Assembly: GCA_036365145.1 (NCBI GenBank)
Contig: JAEOAD010002670.1
Location: forward strand, 1 to 64,000
Source: Orientallactaga sibirica
Taxonomy: Eukaryota > Chordata > Mammalia > Rodentia > Dipodidae
Length of the DNA: 64,000 nucleotides
Direction of reading: 5' to 3'
The notes below the pieces were generated by a model. That model did not search any database, was not told where the DNA came from, and saw only the letters and a list, made by a program, of their open reading frames with translations. The translations under genes were made by a program, and so were the position numbers. Position 1 is the stretch's first letter; each line of letters opens with the position of its first letter. This document shows positions 1 to 10,413 of this stretch, piece by piece.

Positions 1-3000
1 ACTTTACATAAGATATGGATGATCCCTCTCGCCACTCAGGTGTTGACCTTTACCTAAGGAATGGATGATCCCTCTGTTCAACGCAGGTGTCCACATTTAC
101 CTAAAGAAGGATGATACCTTTCTTCAAACCAGCTTTCGATCTTAACTTAAGGAATGGATGATCCTCTGGGGCAATGCAGGTGTATACCCTTCCTCAGGAA
201 TAGATGATCCCTCTGTGCATTGTAGGTGTTTACATTTACGTTCAGAATTGATGATCCCTCTGTGCAAAACAGGTGTTTACTATTACCTAAGGAATGGATG
301 TTTCCCTGTGTGCAATGCAGGTGTTTTCCTTTACATAAGTAATGGATGATCCCTCTCGGCCAGGCAGGTGTTGATCTTGACCTAAGGAATGGATGATCCC
401 TCTGTGCAATGCAGGTTTAGCTTGACACAAGGAATGGATGATCCCTCTGTGCATTGTAGGTGTTTACTATTACCTAAGGAATGAGAGATACCTCTGGTCA
501 ATGTTAGTGTTTACATTTACAAAAGGAATGGATGATCATTGTGTGCAACGCAGGTTTTTACCTTTACACCAGGAATGGATGATCCCTCTGGGCCAAGCAG
601 GTGTTGACCATTACCTAAGGAATGGATGATCCCTTTGTGCAATTCATGTGTTGACCGTTAAGTAACAAATGGATAATCCCTCTGTTCAATGCAGATGTTT
701 ACCATTACCTAAGGAATGGATGATCCCTCTGTGCAATGCAGGTGTTGATCTTTACCTAAGTAATATATGATCCCTCTGTGCAATGCAGGTGTTTACCTTT
801 ATCTTAGGAATGGATGATCCCTCTTTTCAATGTAGGTGTTTACAGTTACCTAAGGAATAGATGATCCCTCTGTTCAATGCAGGTGTTTACCGTTATCTTA
901 GCAATGGATGATCCCTCTCGTCAATGCAGGCGTTTACTGTTACCTAAGGAGTGGATGATCCCTCTGTTCAATGCAGTTGTTTATTATTACCTACGAAATG
1001 GAAGATGCCTATGTTCAATGCTGGTGTTTAACTTTTTTGAAGGAAAGGATGATTCCTCTGTGTAATGGAGGTGTTTATACTTACCTAGTGAATGGAAGAT
1101 CCCTCTGTGCAATGCAGGCTTTGTCCTTTTCCTAAGGAATGGATGACCTTCTGTGCAATGCAGATGTTGAACTTTATTTAAGGAATCGATGATCCCTCTG
1201 TGCAATGCACGTGTTGATGTTTACCTAAGGAATAGTTGATCCCACTCTTCAACTCACGTGTTTACGATTATCTAAGGAATGGATGATACCTCTGTTCAAT
1301 GCAGTTGTTTACCATTACCTAAGTAATAGATGATCCATCTGTGCAATGTAGGTGTTTACCTTTTCCTAAGAAATGGATGACCTACTTTGCAATGCAGGTG
1401 TTTACCTTTACCTACAGATTGGCATAAACCCTATGTGCAATACAGGTTTTGATCTTTAGCTAAGGAATAGATGATCCTTCTTTTCAATGCAAGTGCTTAC
1501 CCTTATCTAAGGATTGGACGATCTCTCCGTTCAATGCAGGTTTTTACAGTTACCTAAGTAATGGATGATTCCTCTGTTCAATGCAGGTTTTTAGTTTTCC
1601 CTAAGGAATGGATGATGCCTCTGTGCATTGCAGGTGTTTATATTTGACTTAGGAATGGATGATCACTCTGTGCAGTGCAGGTGTTTACTATTACCTGAGG
1701 AATGAAATGCATGATTCCTCTGTGCAATGCAGGTGTTTAATGTTACTTAAGGAATGGATGATCCCTCTCTTCAACACAGGTGTCTACCTTTGCCCAAAGA
1801 AGGATGATCTCTCTCTTCAAACCAGGTTTCTACCTTTACTTAAGAATGGATGATCCCCCAGTGCAATGCAGGTGTATACCCTTACATAAGGAATACATGA
1901 TCCCTCTGTGCATTGCAGGTGTTTGCTATTACCTAAGGAATGGATGTTACCTGTGTGCAATGCAGGTGTTTACCTTTACATAAGGTATGGATGATCCCTC
2001 TCGGCCAGTCAGGTGTTGACCTTTACCTAACGAATGGATGATCCCTCTGTGCAATTCAGGTGTTTATCTTTACGTGAGGAATCAATGATCCCTCTGTGCA
2101 ATGCAAGTGTTGTCCTATACCTAAGGAATGGATGATCCCTCTGTGCAATGCAGGTGTTGACCTTTACCTAAGGAATGGATGATCCCTCTGTTCAATGAAG
2201 GTGTTGACCTTTACCTAAGGAATGGATGATCCCTCTGTGCAATGCAGGTGTTTACCTTACCTAAGGAATGTATGATCCCTCTGTGCATTGCAGGTGTTTA
2301 CTATTAACTATGTAAAGGAAAATCCCTCTGTTCAATGCTGGTGTTTAACTTCACATGAGGAATGGATAATACCTCTGGGCCAGGCATGTGTTGACCTTTA
2401 CCTAAGAAATGGGTGATCACTCTGTGCATTGCAGGTGTTTACACTTACTTTAGGAATGGATGATTCCTCTGCAAGTTGCAGGTGTTTACTATTACCTAAG
2501 GAATGGAAGAACTCTGTTCAATGCAGGTGTTTACCTATACCAAAGGAACTGGTGTTTACTATGCGCAATGCACGTGTTTGCATTTTCATAAGGAAGGGAT
2601 GATCCCTCTTGGCTAGGCAGGTGTTGACCTTTACCTAAGGAATGAATGACACATCTGTTCAATGCAGGTGTTGAACTCAACTAAGGATTGGATGATCCCT
2701 CTGTGCAATGCAGGTGTTAACCATTATCTAAGGAATGGATTATCCCTCTGTTCAATCCAGGTTTTTAGCTTTACATAAGGAATGGATGATCCCTCTGTTC
2801 ATTGCAGGCATTTATATTTGTCTTAGGAATTGATAATCCCTCTGTTCATTGCAGGTGTTTTCTATTACCTAAGGGATGAAAGATCCCTCTGTTCAATACT
2901 GGTGTTTACCATTACAAAAGGAATGGATGTTCTCTGTGTGCAATGCGGGTGTTTACCTTTACATAAGGAATGGATGATCCCTTCTGGCCAGGCAGGTGTT

Positions 3001-6000
3001 GACCTTTACCTAAGGAATGGATAATCTCTCTGTGCAATGCAGGTGTTGACCATTACCTAAGGAATGGATGATACGTCTGGTCAATGCAGGTGTTTAACGT
3101 TATCTAAGGAATGGATGATCCCTCTGTGCAATCCAGGTGTTAACCGTTACCTAAGGAATGGATGATGTCTCTGCGCAATGCACGTGTTTACCTTTACCTA
3201 AGGAATGATATGATCCCTCTGTGCAATTCAGGTGTTGATCTTCACCTAAGAAATAGATGATCCGTCTGTTCAATTCAGGCGCTTACCCTTATCTAAGGAA
3301 TGGATGATCCCTCTGTTCAATGCAGGTGTTTACAGTTACCTAAGGAATAGATGATCCCTCTGTGCAATTCAGGTTTTTAGCTTTCCCTAAGGAATGGATG
3401 ATGCCTCTGTGCATTGCAGGTGTTCATATTTGTCTTAGGAATGGATGATCCCTCTGTGCAGTGCAGGTGTTTACTATTACCTCAGGAATGAAAGATCCCT
3501 CTTTTCAATGCAGGTGTTTACATTTACAAAAGGAATGGACGTTTTCTGTGTGCAATGTAGGTGTTTACCTTTACAAACGGAATGGATGTTCTCTGTGTGC
3601 AATGTAGGTGTTTACCTTTACATAATACATGGATGATCCTTCTGTGCAATGCAGGTGTTGACCATTACCTAAGGAATGGGTGATCCCTCTGTTCAATGCA
3701 GGTGTTTACCATTATCTTAGGAATGGATGATCCCTCTTTACAATGCAGGTGTTTACTGTTACCTAAGGAATGGATGATCTCTCTGCAATGCAGTTGTTTA
3801 TTATTACTTGAGGAATGGAAAATGGCTATGTTCAATGCTGGTGTTTACATTTATCTAAGGAAAGGATGATTCCTCTGTGTAAAGGAGGTATTTATATTTA
3901 CCTTGTGAATGGAAGATCCCTCTCTTCAATGCAGGTGTTGTCCTTTTTCTAAAGAATGGATGACATTCTGTGCAATGCAGATGTTGAACTTTACTTAAGG
4001 AATCGATGATCCCTCTTTGCAATGCAGGTATTGATCTTTACCTAAGGAATAGACGATCCCTCTCTTCAACGCAGGTGTTTACCATTATCTAAGGAATGGA
4101 TGATACCTCTGTTCAATGAGGTTGATTACCATTACCTAAGCAACGGATTATCCCTCTAATCAAATCAAGTTTCTACCTTTACCTAAGGAATGAATGACCT
4201 TCTGTGCAAAGCTGGTGTTTATCTTTACCTACGGAATGGCATAAATCCTCTGTGCAATACAGGTTTTGATATTTACCTAAGGAATAGATGATCCCTCTGT
4301 TTAATGCAAGTGCTTACCCTTATCTAAGGAATGGATGATCCCTCTGTTAAAGGCAGGTGTTTAAAGTTACCTAAGGAATGGATGATCCCTCTATGCAATG
4401 CAGGTTTTAGCTTTCCCTAAGGAATGGATGCAGGTGTTTATATTTGTATTAGGAATGGATGATCCCTCTGTGAAGTGCAGGTGTTTACTATTACCTCAGG
4501 AATGAATGATCCCTCTGTACAATGCCGGTGTTTACCTTTATAAAAGGAATGGATGTTTTCTGTATGCAATGTAGATGTTTACCTTTACAAAAGGAATGGA
4601 TGTTCTCTGTGTGCAATGTTGGTGTTTACCTTTACATAAGACATGGATGATCCTTCTGTGCAATGCAGGTGTTGACTATTACCTAAGGAATGGATGATCC
4701 CTCTGTTCAATGCAGGTGATTACGATTACCTAAGTAATGGATGATTCCTCTGTGCAATGGAGGTGTTTAATGTTACCTAAGGAATGGATGATCCCTCTGT
4801 TCAATGCAGGTTTTCTATCTTTGTCCAAAGAAGGATGATCCCTCTTTTCAAACCATGTTTCTTCCTTTATTTAAGGATTGGATGATCCCCCAGTGCAATG
4901 CAGGTGTATACCCTTAGCAAAGGAATAGATGATCCCTCTGTGCATGGCAGGCATTTACATTTACCTAAGGAATGGATGATCCCTCTGTTCAATGCAGGTG
5001 TTTACACTTACCTAAGGAATGGATGATCACTCTGTTCAATGCTGGTGTTTTCCTTTACATAAGGAAGGGATGATCCCTCTGTGCCAGGCAGGTGTTGACC
5101 TTTGCCTAAGGAATGGATGATCCCTCTGTGCAATGCAGGTATTGATTTTTAATTAGGAATGGATGATCCCTCTGTACAATGCAGGTATTAACCTTTAGCA
5201 AAGGAATGGATGATCCCTCTATGCAATGAATATGTTCACCTTTACCTAAGGAATATATGACACCTCTGTTCAATGAAGGTGTTTACCTTTACCTGAGGAA
5301 TGGTTGATCCCTCTGTTCAATGCAGGTGTTTACCATTATCTAAGGAATGTATGATCCCTCTGTTCAATGCATGTGTTTTCAGTTACAGAAGGAATGGATG
5401 ATCCCTCTGTGCAATGCGGGTATTGACCATTACCTAAAGAATGGATGATCCCTCTGTTCAATGCAGGTGTTTACCTTTATCTACAGAAGCGATGATCCCT
5501 CTGTGCAATCCAGGTATTTACCATTACCTAAGGAATGGATGATTCCTCTGTGCAATGCATGTGTTGATATTTACCTAAGGAATAGATGATGTCTCTGTTC
5601 AATGCAGGTGTTTACCCTTATATATGGAATGGATGATCCCTCTATTCAATGCAGCTGTTTACACTTACCAACGGAATGGATGATCCCTCTATGCAATGCA
5701 GGTTTTTAGCTTGACCTTAGGAATTGATGATCACTCTGTGCATTGGCCCGTGTTTATGTTTTTCTTATGAATAGATGATCCCTCTGTGCAGTGCAGGTGT
5801 TGATTTTTACCTAAGGAATAGATTATCCCTCTGTTCAATGTAGGTGCTTACCCTTATCTAAAGAATGGATGATCCCTGTGTTCAATGCAGGTGTTTACAC
5901 TTACCTAAAGAATTGATGATCCCTCTGTGTAATGCAGGTTTTTAGCTTCACCTAAGGAATAGATGATCCCTTTGTGCATGGCAGGAGGTTACATTTACCT

Positions 6001-8370
6001 AAGGAATGTATGATCCCTCTGTTCAATGCAGGTGTTTTCCTTTACATAAGGAATGGATGATCCTTCTGTGCCAGGCAGGTGTTGACCTTTACCTAAGGAA
6101 TGGATGATCCCTCTGTGCAATGCAGGTGTTGATTTTTACTTAAGAAATGGAAGATCCCTCTGTGCAATGGAGGTGTTGTCCTATACCTAAAGAATGGATG
6201 ATCCCTCTGTACAATGCATGTATTAACCTTTAGCTAAGGAGTGGATGATCCCTATATGCAATGAATATGTTTACTTTTACCTAAGGAATATATGACACCT
6301 CTGTTCAATGAAGGTGTTTACTTTTACCTAAGGAATTAATGATCCCTCTGTTCAATGCAGGTGTTTACCGTTATCTACGAAAGCGATGATCCCTCTGTGC
6401 AATCCAGGTATTTACCATTACCTAAGGAATGGATGATCCCTCTGTGCAATGCATGTGTTGATCTTTACCTAATGCAGGTGCTTACCCTTATCTAAGGAAT
6501 TGATGATCCCTCTGTTCAATGCAGCTGTTTACACTTACCTATGGAACGGATGATCCCTCTTTGAGATGCACGTTCTTAGCTTGACCTAAGGAATCGGTGA
6601 TCACTCTGTGCATTGCAGGTGTTTACTATTATCTAAGGAATGAAAGATCCCTCTGTTCAATGCTGGTGTTTACCTTTACAAAAGGAATGGATGTTCTCTG
6701 TGTGCAATGCAGGTTTTTAGCTTTACTTAAGGAATGGATGATCCCTTTGTCCAGGCAGCTGTTGACCTTTACCTAAGGAGTGGATGATCCCTCTGTGCAA
6801 TGCAGGTGTTTACCATTACCTAAGGAATGGATGATGCCTCTGTGCAATGCAGGTGTTTACCATTACCTAAGGAATGGATCATCCCTCTTTTCAATGCAGG
6901 TGTTTAACGTTACCTAAGGAATGGATGATCCCTCTGTGCAATCCAGGTGTTTACCATTACCTAAGGAATGGAAGAACCCTCTGGGCAATGCAGGTGTTTA
7001 CTATTAACAAATGGAGTGGAAGATCCCTCTGTTCAATCCAGGTGTTTACCTTTACGTCAGGAATGGATGATCTGTCTGTTCAATGTAATTTGTTTACCTT
7101 TACCAATGAAATGGATGTTCCCTGTGTTCAGTGCAGGTGTTTAACTTCACGTAAGGAATGGATGATCCCTCTCGGCCAGGCAGGTGTTGACCTTTACCTA
7201 AGTAATGGCATTGCAGGTGTTTCCGTTTACTTTAAGAATGGATGATCCCTCTGTGAGTTGCAGGTGTTTACTATTACCTAAGGAATGGAAGATCCCTCTG
7301 TTCAATGCAGGTCGTGACCTTGACCAAAGAAACTGGTGTTTACTGTGTGCAATGCACGTGTTTATATTTACATAAGGAGGGGATGATCCCTCTTGGACAG
7401 GCAGGTGTTGACCTTTACCTAAGGAATGAATGACACATCTGTTCAATGCAGGTGTTGAACTTACCTAAGGAATAGATGATCCCTCTGTGCATGGCAGGTG
7501 TTTACATTTACCTAAGGAATGGATGATCCCTCTGTTCAATGCAGGTGTTTCACCTTATCTAAGGAATTGATGATCCCTGTTCAATACAGGTTTTTAGCTT
7601 TACATAAGGAATGGATGATCCTTCTGTGCATTGCAGGCGTTTATATTTGTGTTAGGAATGGATAATCCATCTGCGCATTGCAGGTGTTTACTATTATGTA
7701 AGGGATGAAAGATCCCTCTGTTCAATGCAGGTGTTTACCTTTACAAAAGGAATGGATGTTCTCTGTGTGCAATGCAGGTGTTTACCTTAACATAAGGAAT
7801 GGATGATCCCTCTCTGCCAGGCAGTGTTGACCTTTACCTATGGAATGGATGATCACTCTGTACAATGCAGGTGTTTACCGTTATCTTTGGAATAGATGAT
7901 CCCTCTGTGCTATCCAGGTTTCTACCATTACCTAAGGAATGGATGATCCCTCTGTGCAATGCAGGTGTTGATCTTTGCCTAAGGAATAGATGATGTCTCT
8001 GTTCAATGCAGGTGCTTCCCATTATCTAAGGAATGGATGATCCCTCTGCTCTATGCAGCTGTTCACAGTTACCTAAGGAATGGATGATGCATCTGTTTAA
8101 TGCAGGTGGTTACATTTACTTAAGGAATGGATGACCTTCTGTGCAATGCAGGTGTTTACCTTTACCTACGGAATGGCATAAACCCTCTGTGCAATGCAGG
8201 TTTTGATCTTTACCTAAGGAATGGATGATGCCTCTGTGCATTGCAGGTGTTTATATTTGTCTTAGGAATGGATGATCCCTCTCTGCAGTTGGAGGTGTTT
8301 ACGTTTACCTCAGGACAGAAAGATCACTCTGTTCGAAGCAGGTGTTTACCTTTACAAAAGGAATGGATGT
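1..8370 (+). repeat. 47-bp tandem satellite array, segment 1
   Basis: Continuous head-to-tail copies of a 47-bp unit, about 178 copies here. Unit landmarks counted from GGAAT are GGATGATCC at 6-14, TGCAATGCA at 20-28, CAGGTG at 27-32, TGTTTAC at 31-37 and TACCTAA at 41-47. A clean unit with the TTGACC subtype lies at 2125-2171. Copies differ mostly by substitutions, so the phase is kept over kilobases. Subtypes recur: a unit containing GTTCTCTGTGTGC is often followed by one containing GGGCCAGGCAGG, for example near 2930-3010 and 7760-7830. The short ORFs here come from the period: three units make 47 codons, and one of the three phases carries a TAA in TTTACCTAA. I see no gene in this stretch. 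Confidence 0.97.
8366..8370. repeat. 5-bp target-site duplication of minus-strand ERV-L, left copy
   Basis: GATGT directly abuts the LTR terminus TGTATTAG at 8371 and is repeated at 10414-10418 beyond the other LTR end. Five base pairs is the usual duplication length for class III endogenous retroviruses. Joining the flanks restores an ordinary satellite unit of the GATGTTTTCTGTG subtype. Confidence 0.9.
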
Positions 8371-8899
8371 TGTATTAGTCAGGGTTCTCTAGAGGAACAG
8401 AATGGACAGAATGAATTGTATTAAAAGGGGATTTATTGGATTAGCTTACACAGTGCAGCAATAGCAGGTTGCAGGTCCGAGAGTCAAGAAACCCGGTAGC
8501 TGCTCAGTGCACGAGGCTGGAGGCCTCAGCAGTCCCAATCGGCACTGAAGGCCTGGAGGCTTCCTGAGAGACTCTGCTCTTCAGTCCACCCTGGTCTTCA
8601 GTCCACACTGAGAGCAGCAACACCAAGCAGCAGGTACCAAGCAGAAAACACCAAGCAGCTAGTAGCACCGGCAGCCAGGTGGGAGAGAGAGAGCCTTTCT
8701 TCCCAGAGCTCCTTTTATCAACCATCCCCCCCTCCAAGAGGGGCCGCCCACTCTGGGCCGCCCACTCTGGGGAAGGCTTACCCTGGGGAAGGATTCTTCC
8801 TTTAGTTAATCCTTCCTAGAGGCAGCCACAGAAACACACTTATGAGGAATGTCTGTGGATTCCTAAACAAATCAAGTTGACACAAACTTAACCATCACA
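8371..8899 (-). repeat. ERV-L 3' LTR (complete, MLT2/MT2-like)
   Basis: A 529-bp LTR on the minus strand, starting TGTGATGG at 8899 and ending AATACA at 8371. The polyadenylation signal AATAAA reads on the minus strand at 8437-8432. It is highly similar to 10022-10413 and clearly related to the LTR at 41000-41540. The tract next to its start (8900-8915, minus strand ACAAGGGGTGGACT) fits the purine-rich site that primes plus-strand DNA synthesis in retroviruses. Confidence 0.9.
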
Positions 8900-9246
8900 A
8901 GTCCACCCCTTGTCAACTTGACACCAAACCATATATCTTTACATTCTACTTAATTTCCAAATGAAGACAGTAACAAGGTCATAATTCCGCCTAACATGAT
9001 ATAACTATCCCTCGTACAACCGGAAAGGCACAATCATCCCCCCCCCACACACAAAGCAAGTTCCTTGAGGAAGGCTTAGTCTCATATAACAAGTCAAATA
9101 TAAATTCAACAGTGGTTAACTAGCAATATGACCTTAGTCAGTATTAATTACCTAATAGAGAAATAGAGGAAGAACAAAACATCTTAATATTGGTATACAT
9201 ATGTACAAACACTCTTAACAAGGTAAGACAGGAACACTCATGGCAA
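8900..9246 (-). other. ERV-L 3' non-coding region and polypurine tract
   Basis: Non-coding sequence between the dUTPase stop and the 3' LTR. It matches 48831-49121 of the plus-strand provirus in shared AT-rich stretches and then extends past the point where that copy is deleted. The purine-rich AAGGGGTGGA next to the LTR is the likely polypurine tract. A C-rich homopolymer lies near 9040. I see no ORF that resembles an envelope gene, consistent with ERV-L elements, which lack env. Confidence 0.7.
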
Positions 9247-10017
9247 TTACAGACCACGTTTTTGTAACTGGTCCCATGGCCTTAGCTGGTATTTGTTACT
9301 GCCTTCTTCTACTATCCATTCAGTATTTCCTCCACCTTCAGCAAGCACCTCAGCAGGTCTTGGTTCTTTACCTGGAGGGGTGACCCATACCTTCATTCCT
9401 GAATGATCTGGGCCATTTATCACATTGCCTTGATTGGGTTGTTGCAGTTGTTCATTGACTTTGATAACAGGGCATGGTAACACCAAGAGACGCCCTAGAG
9501 AATCTCCAGCACTCCAGACATACTCTTCCTTACCTCCATTGTGGAGGAGCAGTCCAATTCCCCCCTGGTAATCTGGATCAATTACCCCTGCTAACACTGT
9601 AACTCCTTTCTCAGCCTGTGCACTCAAGGGCATCAGGAGCCCAAAGTGGCCAGGGGGAAATCTCAGCTTCCAGTTCAATGGAATCTTCTTTGTGCCTCCT
9701 GGCGAAAGGACTCCCCCCTCTGGAACCAAGACCTCTAGGCCAGCAGAGCGTACAGTTGTGGGTACAGGAAGCAAAAATTTGGCTAATGGGTCACTTGGGG
9801 TGATGGTAAGTGGTACCATTCCCATTTCCACCCCTTGATTCCTGGACCCGTGAATCCGGGCTATAGGAGAAACAGCACCATATATAGGACGCTGATTCAG
9901 AGCATATACAGCCTGCTGGAGGACACTCCCCAAGCCCTCCAAGCTATTGCCACCTAGTTGGCACTGCAGCTGTTTCTTTAAAAGGCCATTCCACCGCTCT
10001 ATCAAGCCAGCTGCTTC
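9247..10017 (-). pseudogene. ERV-L pol 3' end: integrase C-terminal part plus dUTPase, open frame
   Basis: An uninterrupted frame of about 252 codons on the minus strand, the 3' end of ERV-L pol. Counting from the first Met (10005), residues 1-65 are the end of integrase, including the region of the third catalytic acidic residue (IERWNGLLKK). Residues ~75-180 are a dUTPase domain, with AGLEVLVPE as motif 1, a divergent PLSAQAEKG in place of PRSGLA, GVIDPDYQGG as motif 3 with its Asp, and GDSLGRLLVL as motif 4. Residues ~198-252 are a basic/aromatic tail. dUTPase downstream of integrase is diagnostic of ERV-L. The frame opens at the deletion junction, just after a TGA in LTR sequence, so the start is not a natural one. 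The remnant lacks most of integrase; the missing Arg in motif 2 makes dUTP hydrolysis doubtful. Confidence 0.88.
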
Positions 10018-10021
10018 AGGG

Positions 10022-10413
10022 TGGAGGCCTCAGCAGTCCTAATCCGGCACTGAAGGCCTGGAGGCTTCCTGGAGAGATGCTGCTCTTCAATCCACCCTGG
10101 TCTTCAGTCCACACTGGAGAGCAGCAACACCAAGCAGCAGGTACCAAGCAGAAAACACCAAGCAGCTAGTAGCACCGGCAGCCAGGTGGGAGAGAGAGAG
10201 AGCCTTTCTTCCCAGAGCTCCTTTTTATCAACCAGCCCCCTCCTCCAAGAGGGGCCGCCCACTCTGGGCCGCCCACTCTTGAGGATGGCTTACCCCTGGG
10301 GGAAGGATTCTTCCTTTAGTTAATCCTTCCTAGAGGCAGCCTCAGAAACACACTTATGAGGAATGTCTGTGGATTCCTAAACAAATCAAGTTGACACAAA
10401 CTTAACCATCACA
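10022..10413 (-). repeat. ERV-L 5' LTR, truncated
   Basis: The first ~390 bp of the LTR on the minus strand, from TGTGATGG at 10413 to a break at about 10022-10024, where integrase sequence begins. Compared with 8371-8899 it lacks the last ~140 bp, including the AATAAA. Three bases (TGG, 10022-10024) fit both sides of the junction. Confidence 0.88.

Larger units (their letters stand above)
8371..10413 (-). mobile_element. ERV-L provirus with large internal deletion
   Basis: A class III (ERV-L) endogenous retrovirus read on the minus strand. In element order it runs: a 5' LTR missing its last ~140 bp (10413 down to about 10022), a deletion junction, the end of integrase, dUTPase, a 3' non-coding stretch, and a complete 3' LTR (8899 down to 8371). 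Its termini are TGTGATGG...AATACA, as in MLT2/MT2-type LTRs, and it is flanked by GATGT. The primer-binding site, gag, protease, RT, RNase H and most of integrase are gone. The two LTR pieces differ at only about a dozen places by eye over ~390 bp, so insertion was fairly recent. Both carry a 14-bp internal doubling (GGCCGCCCACTCTG), absent from the plus-strand ERV-L at 41000-49464, which marks them as a pair. Confidence 0.92.

Noticed and set aside
6874..7245. 123-codon ORF and the many similar Cys-rich ORFs
   Set aside because: All are translations of the satellite unit in rotating frames. Starts and stops follow chance mutations in the unit, with no conserved protein.
1..8370. Regular repeats suggestive of a CRISPR array
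   Set aside because: Units follow each other directly with no unique spacers, the repeats are diverged, and all context is mammalian.
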